This document shows positions 22,970 to 35,300 of a stretch of 64,000 nucleotides of DNA, piece by piece. Position 1 is the stretch's first letter. Each line of letters opens with the position of its first letter. The notes under the pieces were generated by a model. The model did not search any database, was not told the DNA's origin, and worked only from the letters and a program-made list of their open reading frames with translations. The stretch is from Hydractinia symbiolongicarpus (Eukaryota; Cnidaria; Hydrozoa; Anthoathecata; Hydractiniidae), in contig NC_079887.1 in the NCBI RefSeq assembly GCF_029227915.1, forward strand, positions 13,826,001-13,890,000, given 5' to 3'. Both the position numbers and the translations under genes were made by a program.

Positions 22970-24248
22970 CCTATGTGTACTGCGCTCAACAGAAAATGTA
23001 ACAATGGAGTTGAACACTGTTTAAAAACAAACTTTCGCAAACTTTTGCAACTTCCTTCTTCGGTGGCATTTCTTGTTCCGCGTAATATATATTGGAAGAA
23101 AACTAATATCGAGGTTGTTTTTAATCATGCCTCAACTGCGTACAAACTCAGCGAATTTAAGTTATTCTGACTGTTTTGAAGTGTGACGAACACACGTTTT
23201 GATGGCTGAATAAAGGTGTTCTGATGTTTCGACGTGCAAAGAATTTTGTTTTTAGTGCCGAGAAAAAAATTCTCTTTCTGTGTAAATAGGTAAATGTGAG
23301 CAACTGCTGGCTCTTCTTTCACTCCGGCAATTATTATTTTACATTTCCATTCGGGATATGAATAGAATTGCTTTAACTTGCTTAACAAGACAGTTTGCGG
23401 TCATTGGATGGCACTGAAAGGGCTAAATTTACATGTAAATTGCGAGGAGTGGGAGCTCAGACATGAAAACTTATGGTTACAAGCCAAACACTCTTCACCT
23501 GTTTCGAAAGAACAGTTGAAAGCTGCTGGTTTAGTCGCGTTTTACTCTTAACACCAAGATCTTTATCCAAATAAAGAAGTCAATCAGTAACATCTTTTCA
23601 CTCATCGTTATCCTTATCAGGATTCAGAACAGATGAGGAAGAGTGGTGCTTTTATGTAGTTTATAATGTTTTTGGTTGCGAGAGTTTAAGGCTAGGGGTT
23701 TAAAACACTTTTGCGAGAAACTTTAAGTTATATATTTGGGATTTCTTTTTGTCTGAGTCATTCTCACAACCAAAAAAAAATTACCCAAAAGGGACAGAAA
23801 ATATTCTTGATATGTCAATATAACTAAAAAATATCAACTTTCCAAAAGGCGAAAAACTCTAAGTAGCGAAATGTTTTTTTAAGAGCAAGACTACAGTATG
23901 TCGTGACGAACATTGTCGGCATCCCGATCTCAGAGAAGATACAGCATGCCCTGGAAATGATTTTCAATAATTTCCTGAAACAAATTTTCGAAGTAGCATT
24001 TTTTTTTTTTACTGAATAAAACACAAAGGCCGATGCCAGCATTTTTATTGTTTACTATTACCGCTGACCGCCTGTGATCCATTACTCCAACCTGCCAAAT
24101 ATCACGTGTTTAATTCAGAAAATTTATACCAAAAGCATATATACAAATTACAAATTCTTCTTCTTTTTTTGCTTTTTTCAAACATTCTTAGCATTTTGCT
24201 TCTTGTTTTAAAAATCTAAGTTTTGTGAAGAAATTTTATTTATGTAAA
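22970..24248. other. Spacer between ShKT copies B and C, no gene seen
   Basis: It holds the presumed promoter of copy B and the 3' flank of copy C. Short frames (for example 23125-23388, minus) show no motif or splice support. Confidence 0.5.
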
Positions 24249-27200
24249 TTACTTATCAGAATTTTTATCACAAAATTTACAAGTATTTGCACATAAAACT
24301 TTCATTTTCTTCTTCTCTGATTTACATTTACCATCGAGCAACCAATATTTACAAAAATGTCCCACTTCAGGATCATCTTTGCATGAATTTTTATTCAAAT
24401 TGTAATCTAGAAAAAGAAAAGGAAGCAAATTTATATTTCTGTTTTTTCGCACTGAAAAAAGTCTTCTATGAGAATTGAATAAAAAGGTTTGTACTGTTGT
24501 TGGTTCAGCTGCATAGTGTTAGTGGCAGTGGCAGTTAAATTCGTGGTGGTAGTGGTGTTAGCAGTGGTGGTAGTCGCAGTTCGTAATAGTTGTGTAGGTA
24601 GCAGTGGTGGCAGTGGTGCTGGTGGTGCTGGTTGTAATATTGCTGGAGACAGTGATGGTAATGGAAGTAGCAGCTATAGTGATAGCAGCAGTGGTGGTGC
24701 TAATGCTAGTGGTGGTGGTGGTGGTTGTGGTGGTAGTTGTGGTGTGGTTACGCTTGGGGTTGTGGTTGTTGTGGTGGTTGCGGCGATAGTGGTTGTGTTA
24801 GTGGTGGTACTAATGTTAGTGGTGGTGGTGGTTGTGGTGGTAGTTGTGGTGTGGTTACGCTTGGGGTTGTGGTTTTTGTGGTGGCGGTGACGGTAGTGGT
24901 GGTGGCGGCAGCAGTGACTGTGTTAGTGGTGGTACTGGTACTGGATGTGGTGGTTATAAGGTGGGATGTGCTGTTGCTGGTGCTGATGTTGCTGGCATTG
25001 GAGGTAGTGGTTGTGGTTATGGTTTCGGTGATGGTTGTGATGGTGATGGGGGTAGTGGTAATGATTGCGCTGGTGGGTTTGGTAGTTGTTGTGGTGGGGT
25101 TTTTGTTTTTGCTGCTGTTGTTGTCGTTGTAAAGAAAACTCTTTGCATAGCATTTCCAAATTTCATTTAGTTAATTAAACAATCAACTTACCACACGGGA
25201 CTTTGCAGGTTTTAGGACAATTAGGTCTTAAATATTCACCATTCGAATGAATGAAGCTATTGCACACCATCGGAAAACGTCCACAAAGTGATTTAAAACT
25301 TGGTCGATCCAAGCAAGCTTAACATAAAGCAGATATATTCTTATAATAAGCACACGAAGATTTCAAATGAGTAGGTAACACATATACATGAAGATGAAGA
25401 TAAGCGAGCTTTTATTGTACCAGCACAACAGGTAGTTATTGCATAGGGATAAAAATATCAATTCAATATTGTCCTATCCAATCCTTTCTGCAAGGCTCTT
25501 CAACCCCTATGATGTTTTGGCGCCCCATTAAAATATCATAGGCATAAAAGAGCCCTGGGAACACCAATCAAATTCCACAATAGAAGTCGCTTTAGTCATC
25601 ACATTAGAAATTGAATTAATTTTAATACCATTGTACAGATATCCTAACTCTAAGAGTTCAGCGCCCTAAATCTCTTAACAGATTCGTTTTTAATTTGCGA
25701 AAGTAGGTAGCAGAGGCCTGGGTTGACTACTTAAAGCAATAATAAGTATAGATTTTAAAAATCCTGCAAAAATCGCTATGCATCACCAGGTAAAAATACT
25801 ACATGCCATTGTCGTCCCCAGAGCTCTTTGAAATAGAGAGCTCTGGGGTCGAAAATGGCTACACACGTCAAGCCTCCCCTCCTCCCCCAAAAATAAAAAG
25901 CGCATTATTCTATCACCATTAATCCTAATTTTCTATTTTCTTTAGTACTATATAAATCTCAAGCTTTAATTTATTTATTTTTTTTAGCTATAGTTAAGTT
26001 TCACAGGCTCTTGTTTTTTAACCCCGAGAATGAAAACTCCCGTAGTTTTAAATTTAAAATTCTAATATTCACATCTACCGTTGCAACATATACGCGGGTT
26101 TTACTTATTAGTAAAAGTCTTGAAAAAATGGCCCTTATTCACAATCACGCCCTCAGGGCTTCTTTCTTGCTTTCTGATACGTGGCTACTCGAGTCTTTCG
26201 CGCCAGCATGTATATGCAAAAATTAAAAGAAGAAACTTTGAGAACAAGATTACCTATTCTAACTTACCTAGACATTTCGACTTATCGGCTTCATCTGTTG
26301 GACCCTTCGCTGTGGTAACGTTATCCCAACAACATCCAAACTTTGTGAACGAACACTGAGGTAAAGGCGGCAACATTGCCGGTGCTATAATTAAAAAAGA
26401 ATATTATACCACACTATCACTCAGGATACTTTTTGTTTCACTTTATTTATTGGGACGACACTTATCGCGTTAATCTAGCTGACTAGCAACATGCTCGATT
26501 ATTTTAGCAACGATTAGTTGGAAGAGTTGGTTAACTGAGGTGACGGATTTTATTTCTGCATCCGCATACATATATATTTTACTTTGGAGTTTGTCTGAAC
26601 AGTCTAATTCATATATTTTTTGTACATAAGAAGCACTACGGAGAAGTATACATACCGCAAAAATTACATGTCTTGTTGCAATTTATTCTCATCACATCAA
26701 TATGATCTCCTCTGCACCCCCCTGGAATTTGAGCCAACCAACGAGTGCATGATGCTGTTGGGTGATCTATGCAAGACTCTGTAACATAACAGTTAATTTT
26801 ATGAAAAAAAGAAGGAACTATATATTGGTTTTTGGATCATTGTATACAGTACATTTTAATCCTTTTAATATGCTTCGAATAAAAGTAAATTTTTGATACA
26901 AAACAAGCTCCAATGTCTCAAAATAAGGTCCAATGTAAAGCACATTTGCAATGAAAAGTTGATATAAACAGCAAAATAGTAAAGAGGGCAGTAGAAGCCT
27001 AAGGGAACTGTGGCGCATTAACTACAACCATAGTGGGACGTTATAATTATAAACTTGATCATCACATCCCAACCACCTCCCCCCTCTCCCGCTGTACCTT
27101 CAATTTAAATTGATGCCTGGTACGGCCCTGATAACTATGTTGTTGACTACAATTTTTTTTTACTTTTCACTTACTGTTGTTAACGGATAAGTAGTAAACA

Positions 27201-27259
27201 AAATCTCCACCATAAACTGTTGTGAAGAACAGGAAACATAGAGAATACAACCAGGTCAT
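24249..27259 (-). CDS. Secreted ShKT-module protein, tandem copy C
   Basis: Exons in transcript order: 27259-27175 (signal peptide MTWLYSLCFLFFTTVYG, then YYLSVNN), 26778-26656 (ShKT, six Cys), 26384-26268 (FGCCWDNVTTAKGPT module), 25317-25192 (six-Cys module ending CKVPC), 24406-24249 (ShKT ending CKFCDKNSDK, stop). All introns are phase 1; 202 residues. The first exon was found by its likeness to copy B (YLSVNN against YLSIND) and its gtaagt donor. The last intron (24407-25191) contains a 640-bp GGT-rich tract. Closest to copy B by eye in the GCCWDN and last modules. Confidence 0.85.
24490..25130. repeat. GGT/GTGGTG-rich low-complexity tract in the last intron of copy C
   Basis: About 640 bp with strong strand asymmetry, G and T rich on the plus strand, with partly repeated blocks (the ttgtggtgtggttacgcttg block recurs at about 24736 and 24843). 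It stays open in several frames as Val/Gly-rich or His/Gln/Tyr-rich strings, which is a composition artefact. Confidence 0.9.
25485..25572 (+). repeat. Dispersed 'cctgggaacgagg' repeat, copy 3
   Basis: Contains aaggctcttcaacccctatg, atgttttggcgccc, and agccctgggaacaccaatca, in the same order as copies 1 and 2. Located in an intron of ShKT copy C. Confidence 0.5.
25816..25848. repeat. Inverted repeat with agagctctgggg arms
   Basis: Arms 25816-25827 and 25837-25848 are exact reverse complements around a 9-nt loop. The word agagctctggg also occurs near 11250 and 28550, so this looks like the end of a dispersed repeat family. Confidence 0.7.
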
Positions 27260-29375
27260 TTCTGATAACTTTAAACCTTTTTAATTTTACTTGTTCTAAC
27301 GATCTATATCACATAAATCATCCCAAAAATTATACAATTAACGAATGTACAAATGTCACAACCTGGTGAAGAAGTTGGTATTGTATGCCGAAGTGCAAAC
27401 ATGGTTAGCGAGCGTAGTTCCGCTTTTTTTTTTTATAGTTTTAATACGATTTTGCTTAGTTGTAAATTAACAACATTTGCAGTTAAAAACAACGGATTTG
27501 TGGCAGCTAGAAGTTAAATTTCTTTTGTGCATGTGACAGACCGTTTAATTTTAACCACATTTCTTTTAAGGAACTAAGTAATGTGCATAAAATTTTTAAA
27601 TGAACCTTCTTAGCACAGGGTAGGTTCCTTTAAGGCGCTCAGAAACACAGCTTCCAGCTTTTAATACTTGTGCATGCGCATTACAATTTTTCCTCACGAT
27701 GACAGTATTTCAGCTGAGACAAAATAAATTTCATGGGTTTGTAAATGGAAAAACTTTTTTAACAACCAATAATAGTTTAGAAAGCGCTACCATTATGTCA
27801 TGGGGATTGATTATATTGAGGTCCGACGTTTAGAAGCTGGTTAATGTGCCCGCAAACACTTTAATAAAACTTCTGCAAAAGCCACCAAGAGAGTTGTTTA
27901 AAATGTGTTCCACTTCTTCATTAAAAACAAATAAATTGGCAATTTCACACTCTAAACAATGTCAACACGCGCAGAAAAAACAAACAAAAATGCGTTATAA
28001 ACTCACATTTAATTATAACATATTGTACCGCTCCTGTTCGATTTTTTAAATTTAGCTGTGGTGCTTAGGGTGGCTAATTCGTAATTGTTTAGCCGGAAGT
28101 TCAAAATTAAGCTGCAAATGAATAACTACTAGTTGTGAATCCGTGGAAAATCCTGGGATCGGTGGTCAGCATAATTAATTATTCCGACAGGGCCCCGTAT
28201 AAAGGTGAGCGCAGCCAGAGATTATGCTTAAAACATCAGTTAGTTATCGGATGCAACTTTAAGTAAGCCCAATTAATTTAAACTGCTGAAAAATCGATTT
28301 CACAATGCCTTTTTCCACTAAGTCGAGATTCCTTTTCTAAGGGTAATTTGCGTTACTATGGTAATAATAGCAAAAGAGATTAAAAAAGAGACAGTATACA
28401 AGGGGGATGATCTATTTTTAGATTATTTTATGAAGTCGTATCCTTTGACTGTAGTTACCTAATTCCCTGTGATGTAGACCACCCGCATGTTAGATGAATA
28501 CGAAATTATTATAAAGCTTTTTTAGATAAAACCTCAAGTCTATCTGAAAGAGCTCTGGGATCAAAAATGTGAGTAGGTATGACTATAATTAGGTTGCGTC
28601 CCCTTCCCTGTTTATTTATGCTTACTGGTTGATGTGACTTCAAGAATGAGAACCTTATTTTTTCGTCCACCTTTTTTTTCTCCACTATTTTCTTTTTTTT
28701 AACTAATTTTTTTAACTTATGTCTGTGAGACGTTTTTTGTATTTTAGAGCGTTGAATAACTATGTATGCAGTGGTTTGATTATTCGTCTTATAGATGCAA
28801 AGATACTTTAATTCTATAATGGTCTTAGATCATAGTGAATGTTTAAACCTAAAGTTGATGTCACCTTATCATTTATACCATCAATTTATAGACAATTTTT
28901 AAAGCTTTTTTCGTATGAAACCAACTTGACAAAGGTAAAATTTCAGGTATAATGAAAAAACACGACCTAAGACCCTATAGGGGGGCAGGTCCTGCGTTCT
29001 TCTTTACCGGTTAGCCGGACACAATTCGTAAGTATTTTTGTGCGGTGTAATAATTAATGTTGGCTTACAATCATTCATTAGATTCATAAAATGCAACGAT
29101 TGGTCTTACTCCTACAGATTAAGACTTTCTCATGCTCTTTTTTACATGTGAGTAAGGATAATCATCCTCAAATAGATACAACAACCACGCTAATTATCTT
29201 CCACTCTATAACGTTATTTATCCACACAATCTTTAGAAAACGTCTATTTAAAAGGATGTTCCCACATGTGTAAAGGAATGCCTGTGCTATTAGTAATCTT
29301 ATGCAATGTAGAACAAAGAAATGTTTAGAACATTATATGCATTGGTATAATAATAGTAATGTATTCTAACCTGTC
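27260..29375. other. Intergenic stretch, no gene seen
   Basis: Divergent 5' flanks of ShKT copy C (minus) and the peroxidase (plus). Frames such as 27846-28049 and 29091-29273 lack motifs. An agagctctggga word near 28550 is a dispersed-repeat fragment. Confidence 0.5.
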
Positions 29376-29383
29376 TATATAAA
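29376..29383 (+). promoter_or_regulatory. Probable TATA box of the peroxidase gene
   Basis: TATATAAA, about 25-30 bp upstream of a short sequence ending in a strong donor (aaacag|gtgagt at 29447) that looks like a non-coding first exon. Position relative to that exon is the main support. Confidence 0.45.
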
Positions 29384-29405
29384 CGAAAAATATTGGCAAG
29401 AGATT

Positions 29406-29446
29406 CATACTAACGAGCCAGTTGAAGACGTCTCTCCACAAAACAG
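29406..29446 (+). other. Probable non-coding first exon of the peroxidase gene
   Basis: The stretch ends in aaacag|gtgagt. A matching acceptor, tgctatttag, ends at 29868, six bases before the start codon. Together they imply a 422-bp intron in the 5'UTR. The start of the exon is estimated from the TATA box. Confidence 0.45.
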
Positions 29447-29874
29447 GTGAGTTTTTTTGACTGATTTTCTATATCTGATTTTTTTAACATGTTGGTAATA
29501 AATCGCAGTAAATATGCCATGTGTAGTTTGTGGGCTGATAAAATATTTAAATGACGACAGATAACGACAGACAACGACAGAAACGACGACGTACCAATTT
29601 TCAAGTCACCCTAACATTCGTTTTGTTATGACAAAGAGTTACGTGTCATAATCGCTCAGTGACATATCATGATGAATCAAGGTTGATGCATTGATGAAAA
29701 GGCAACTTAAACTTATCTAATCTCTTAAAAAACTATTAATAATGTTCCCTTACAACATTTAAAATACATACATAGAACTTTAGGCAACAGATGCTAAAAT
29801 TGCAACATAATCTAGGAAGCAGGGGCTGAGTATATCATATCTGCTACGTACAAACTTTTGCTATTTAGATAAAG

Positions 29875-31083
29875 ATGAACAAGGTGCTGTTGTTAATTCT
29901 TTTGGTGGCGTTTGCATCAGCGCTGCCAACAGTGGATGATCTTTTGCAAGTGAAAGCCCATGTTAAAAGTTTCTTCGACCAAAATCGAGATGTCAACTTC
30001 ATTGCTGGCATTGTGCGGCTAATGTTTCACGACTGTGTTGGACCAGGTTTCTGTGATGGATGTATTGATTACCAAAATCCTGACAACGCTGGATTGGCAA
30101 GGTACACAACACCATTAAATGCTTTGTTTGATGCAAATTTTGCTGGTAAAATGTCTCGAGCTGATTTCTATGCCATTTCGTCCATCGTGGCCATAGAGGA
30201 AGCTACTGCTGGAGCTCCTGATGGAGAAAGAATTATTGTTCAGGACTTTAAGTTAGGACGAAGAGATTGCTCTTCTTCACCAAATGAAGACAAAGCTGGA
30301 AAATTTCCTGCAGGTAAATTCAACCTGGAGGAAATGCTGGCATTTTTTAAGAAAGCCTTTGATTTTAATGCTGACCAAGTGACAGCATTGTTGGGTGCAC
30401 ATTCGTTAGGCCGTGCACGGGTGGAAAATTCTGGATATGAAGGTCCATGGGTCAGGGGTCGAGATGCTACCAGAATTTTAGACAATCGCTACTATCAACT
30501 GATGATTCAAATGGTCAGATGGGACCAAATGCCGATAACCTTTAGAGGTACAACAAAATTTCAATGGCAAAAACCTGGCACTGTGGTTAATAGTCCTAAT
30601 ATTGATGAGAGAGATCAAAGAAGTATGTTTTTAAACGTCGACATGGCTTTAGCTTGGGCGTTCGTTGGAGAAAAAGCTTCGTGTGTTATTTGCCGAGATA
30701 GACTTCGCAATAGAACTGGATGTTGTGTTCACTCGAGCACGCACGACACTGCTCGAAGATACTCGCAAGATAACGCCCTTTTTATACGTGATTTTAAGGA
30801 TGTCTTTATGCAGATGATCAACAAAAATACAGCTGAACTGACGGAAGTTGAAATACCAACAACTTTACCACCTTCTCCGCAGCCCGTAGTGCGCCCTAGA
30901 AGAGGTGGTAGTGGAAAAAGCGGTAGTGGAAAAGGCGGTAGTAGAATTGGTGGTAGAGGGGGCGGCGGCGGACGAAACAGAGGTGATACTAAGGGAAATG
31001 AAGTACCACGTGAGAAACGTGCGATGAATATTTTGAAAGAGGTTGAAAGCACACTGGACCGTATTCGTGAAAATCTTAATTGA
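29875..31083 (+). CDS. Secreted plant-type haem peroxidase (class I/II-like)
   Basis: 402 residues with no intron in the coding part. Signal peptide 1-18 (MNKVLLLILLVAFASALP). Distal site RLMFHDC with Arg48 and His52; proximal site LLGAHSLGRA with His176; SGYEGPW (186-192) as in ascorbate/cytochrome c peroxidases; Asp256 in LNVDMAL as proximal His partner. Residue 51 is Phe where ascorbate peroxidase and CcP have Trp, so substrate cannot be read from the family name. Cys residues 54, 60, 63, 132 and a cluster at 270-284 suggest disulfides. After about residue 330 comes a Pro stretch and a basic Gly/Ser tail (340-371) followed by a dibasic EKR and a short helix-like end. Similar genes are known in Hydra and other cnidarians and have been discussed as transferred from plants or algae. 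Reduces peroxides outside the cell or in secretory compartments (inference). Confidence 0.88.
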   Translation: MNKVLLLILLVAFASALPTVDDLLQVKAHVKSFFDQNRDVNFIAGIVRLMFHDCVGPGFCDGCIDYQNPDNAGLARYTTPLNALFDANFAGKMSRADFYAISSIVAIEEATAGAPDGERIIVQDFKLGRRDCSSSPNEDKAGKFPAGKFNLEEMLAFFKKAFDFNADQVTALLGAHSLGRARVENSGYEGPWVRGRDATRILDNRYYQLMIQMVRWDQMPITFRGTTKFQWQKPGTVVNSPNIDERDQRSMFLNVDMALAWAFVGEKASCVICRDRLRNRTGCCVHSSTHDTARRYSQDNALFIRDFKDVFMQMINKNTAELTEVEIPTTLPPSPQPVVRPRRGGSGKSGSGKGGSRIGGRGGGGGRNRGDTKGNEVPREKRAMNILKEVESTLDRIRENLN

Positions 31084-31712
31084 ATAACCAACTTAACATG
31101 CACCATAAGCATTTCGTATTGTAGATAATGCTTACCTGTAATATTAATAATTTAACCACACTGCATGTTATACTTGTAACCAGTTTAAATATAAACTACT
31201 TTAATAGCTCTTAGCAGTCTTTTTTAGTCTTTTATGACTTAAAGTTTATCAGAAAATGCACAGATTTCCTTCTGTAAAACATCATACTATATGGTGCTGA
31301 TACTAGACTACGCCACAACCTTTTTAAAAGAACACTTTTGGGGATCAAAAAAAAGCTATTTAGCCTTCCAAATTTTTTAGTTGTAATTCTTGCTTGCCGA
31401 AACTTGCATTGGTTTCTCTATCCTTTTTCTAGAACATATATAGTACTTTTCGTCGAGCGGTGAGGTGATTTTTGTCTAATTTTTGACTAATGGTTAAAGC
31501 GACCTAAACACAAATTTAAAAGTTAATAATACTGGTCAGTCAAAAGTCAAGAATGTTGAACCAAAATCACATTTAGATAGTTACATTCCCTATTTTTTAG
31601 AATGATATTTATTTTTTTCCACCAGTATTTTTAGTTCCTAACAATATCAAGCTGCCCAACATTGTTTCAAATTTTTTTTAGTATCTAGAGGGAAACTAGA
31701 AACCTTTATAGT

Positions 31713-31776
31713 CTAGGTCTCACGACCATTCGCACTGCAAGCGAACGCTCTACCACAAGACCACTAGTCATGGGAG
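31713..31776 (-). mobile_element. Truncated tRNA-derived SINE head
   Basis: On the minus strand an A-box-like TGTGGTAGAGCGTTCGC is followed about 30 bp later by a B-box-like GGTCGTGAGACC, as in a tRNA. No aminoacyl-stem closure and no clear body were seen. The A-box word recurs near 11282 (tgtggtagagcgatcg). Confidence 0.5.
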
Positions 31777-32265
31777 GCACACGCAATATATACGCTTGCT
31801 AAATATGTGGGTGAAATTAGAATTCTTGATTTATTTAGGATATGAGAACAAAACACGCTTACGGGCTATGCGTTTGAAGTTATTTTCTTGCTATGTGTGT
31901 AGCGATTTTAGATAATTTGTAAAAAAACTTCAAAGTTTTGTTTAGTCTAAACTGAGGTATACGGAATACGGAATTCGTAATAATGTATTATACAGTCAAG
32001 AAGCTTTCACTATTCACAATAAATATCGTTATTTTTGTATTCAGGTGTAGAAAATATGTGTCTGTATATATCGCTATCAAATATAACTAGATTACTTTCT
32101 CCATGTGCGTGGTGGGGGGTTAGAAGGAATTGATCGAGAACCCTTTTTAAGCAAGTGCAACATAGTGATAAATAAGATTGCCCAATAACTTTGATCGTGA
32201 CTATGAAGCAGCCAAAGACAATATTTTTTAACAATCGAATTAGGTTATTCTTTGCCACGGTAAGC

Positions 32266-32290
32266 GGGGGGGGGGGGGGGGGGGGGGGGG
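32266..32290. repeat. Poly-G run of 25
   Basis: An uninterrupted G homopolymer about 110 bp upstream of the TRAPPC11 start codon. Its true length may be uncertain because such runs are hard to sequence. Confidence 0.9.
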
Positions 32291-32398
32291 AGGGTGCTAA
32301 ATGGTGTTGGTCAGAGGTTCGTAAAAAAATTAAGAACTTCTGGAATAGGGTTATAAAAACGGTCACGTGTAAATGGCCATTTCAAAATAACAACAAAT

Positions 32399-35300
32399 AT
32401 GGCGTCCGCCTGTGAGTTTCCAGAGGAATTGGTTTCAAATCCTCTTGGATATGTTGCCCTTACTGGACTTGATGTTCAACATAATGCTATGCACAGGTCT
32501 ATATGGGATACTTTTACTGTTAACAGGAGGCAAGACAAAGTTCTTAACATCAAATTACTTCCTGGGGATGCAGATTTTCCCAAAAGAAGACAAAAACAGG
32601 TGCGTGGATTGATTGAAGCTTTTACTGCCTTTCATATAGCTAGACCTTTTTGAATGTTAACATAATTTTAAAATATTAACTAGCATTTAGAAAAGTCAGG
32701 GAAATTGCAGACAGAGTTAAAAAAAGATCCGTAGCGCTCATGTTTTTGGAATTTACAGGCGCGTAATCACGCTGTAGGTGTAGGCAACTTTTTTGAGGTA
32801 CCTATTTTATAGTAAAAAATGAAAGATATACATGAGAAAACATTATCCTAAAAATTTTATTGAAAACTGACAACCAGAACATGTTCAAATGTTTCATAGA
32901 AATAGCAAACTCACCCCAATTTCTCTTAGCCTATAGAACCGCCATTACATTTCATTGCACGAATCATGCGATAATAAACGCACGGCAAAATCGATCGCAT
33001 GGTTGCTGGATTCATTCCATTACAGAAAAAATAAGGAATGAGGGAGAGTATCCGTAGTTGTGGTTCCATCGTAATGCTTTTATAAATGTATCCACAAAGT
33101 TTTGAACATGATAAATCAGATAAATCAATCGAAGTTTCTGTGTTATTATTTATTATTTAAACGTTTTAACTTACTGAAATCACACTTCTTTGCAACACTG
33201 ACCACTTCTTTTTGTTGTTTCTGAAGACAGCTTCGCCTCGCTAGCTCACTTACTTTTTGATTATTTTCCTTTGTTCAAACAGTTAGTCGCTTCCTTATAG
33301 AGACAGTATCAGATCTAGACAATTAGAATATCTAAATTTTCAGAATTTCCCCTTTCATGCTCTAAATTTAATTATCTAAAGAGTGCTGCAACTATCTTCA
33401 ACTATCACAATGAGCATTCTTCCTCGTTGGGTATTTTGGCTTATAATATGCAGTAATCCCTGTCAAGCTAATAAAAAAAAGAAAGAGCATGATAAGCATT
33501 AATTATCATAATTTATAACCACGAGGCAATGCTGTGATTTCTTCTTTCTGTTTTGTTTTGTCTGGTCTCCAAAATGACAATGGCAATAGAAGAAAATTAA
33601 ATTTAAGTGGAGAAAGTGATACGGATGTTTTTATGCGCGGCCACTTTTTTAAGCAGAACCTAAATTTCCTTCCACTTTTTGATGCCATGTTTTGCAAAGA
33701 TAAAACAAACCAAAAAGAACAGCATGGTGAACGGAGCCTAACCACATTGGCGATTTTATTGAACTCCATCTCAGGGCTCATTTAAAGTTAAGGCCGTTTG
33801 TTTACCTACGGTTTCACACGAAGATTTTGCGACGGCCCGCTTTTAGACAAGAATAAGAGATCAACAAGATCGTTAAATATGGCCGCTGGGAAAAACAAAC
33901 AATAAATTCAAGATATTAAAGTGCCATTATTTCCATTTCTAGTACGTTTTACATCCTCAAACTTTCAGGAAAGTCATAACTCTGTCTGAACTTTGAAATA
34001 AATAAATAAAATGTATATGTTAATTTAAGGGTGATTAGGATAAGGGTGATTACGCGCCTTTAACAAGATATTCTCTGACAACAGTCAGAAAAATAGGATC
34101 CCGCAATCGCCGTATTGTCAAACTACAAGGTTTTGATCTTTGAATTTTTGTTACTGTTTAATGTTCCATTTCTTTGAATATTTTTCAAGGGTCCATTAGG
34201 GACCTTCAAAAAATTTTTTTAGGTCCCATTAGCGGGATATCGCTGCTAAGGGACAGAGGGGGTCTGAAGTTTGAAAAAAAATCCGCTAAAGATTGAGAAA
34301 TTTCATAAATTTGTCCGTGGCCTGAAAATTCTTTGTCCTTCGCGAGCATAATTCTTCTTGTCATTAATTTTGATAACTTTTATCTACAAAACACGCCCCT
34401 GGGTCTCCCAACATTTATCCGAATGTGTGTATTCATTGACGGAAATCAGCCAAAAGAAGTTGGTCCGAATCTTAGCTGTGATATTCCGCTAACGGGGCCT
34501 GAAAAGAATTTTCGAAAGTCCCTTACACGTAGCAAAGTTTGCAATAGCAAAAAACATACAAGTACTTCTGCAAGTACTTGTGCCAATCAGTTGTGCAAGT
34601 AAAGGGGCTTGCAAAAGCATCCTTAGGGAATTAAGAATACAAGACACTGAACATTTCCGTTATTATCAGTTTTCTCAGATGTACTATTTTCTATATCAAG
34701 CAAATTCTTCAAAATCATTCTACCAAACAATTGTTCTTGGGTTTCAATTTCATTAGGGCTCAGGTTTAGGTTTGCAACTGTGGAAGACGTCTGACGAGGC
34801 TCATCCAATCGCTCTAACACTTTTAACATAAGTCTGTCTGCAACACATATTCCTGATCATTCTTGACACTAGATGACTTTTTTAGTTTATGTTTGAGCGC
34901 CAGCGTAGGAGTTTCATCATTACTATTAGGATCCTTGTCCGCATTGATGCTGGATTCTATGGCGCAAGGTAATATAATTAGATAAGAAGCTATCCAACTC
35001 CCATAAAAAGGCCATTGGGGAGAGAAAACCTCATCCAAACCTGCTCCACTTTTCTTTGAAGTTTAGACTTTCTGTTTTAATTGACCGTAATACTATCTCA
35101 AACTGACCATTTTTTTGTGTATCTTTTGTGTAGTTGCCACTTTGCAATTAGTTGTCCAACCATATTGTCAGTCCAACTATCAACTTTCTTTTTTTTATTG
35201 CTTTCATCTTCAACGAAATATTTTTCATACACGCCACAAAACTATTACAGCACACTTTAATTTTTAATTTTATCAATTCGATATCCTATTGGCTCAATTA

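Larger units (their letters stand above)
31084..32398. other. Spacer between peroxidase and TRAPPC11
   Basis: Contains the peroxidase 3' flank, a truncated tRNA-like SINE head (31713-31776) and a 25-G homopolymer (32266-32290). No gene was recognised. Confidence 0.5.

Noticed and set aside
24489-25170. Several long Val/Gly-rich and His/Gln-rich frames
   Set aside because: They are produced by the GGT-rich tract, overlap in several frames on both strands and lie in an intron of ShKT copy C.
26818-27018. Minus-strand frame with a leader-like start as first exon of ShKT copy C
   Set aside because: It has no donor in phase 1. The exon at 27175-27259 has the right phase, a gtaagt donor and resembles copy B.
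30729-31112. Antisense Pro-rich frame over the peroxidase tail
   Set aside because: It is a shadow of the Gly/Arg-rich tail on the opposite strand.
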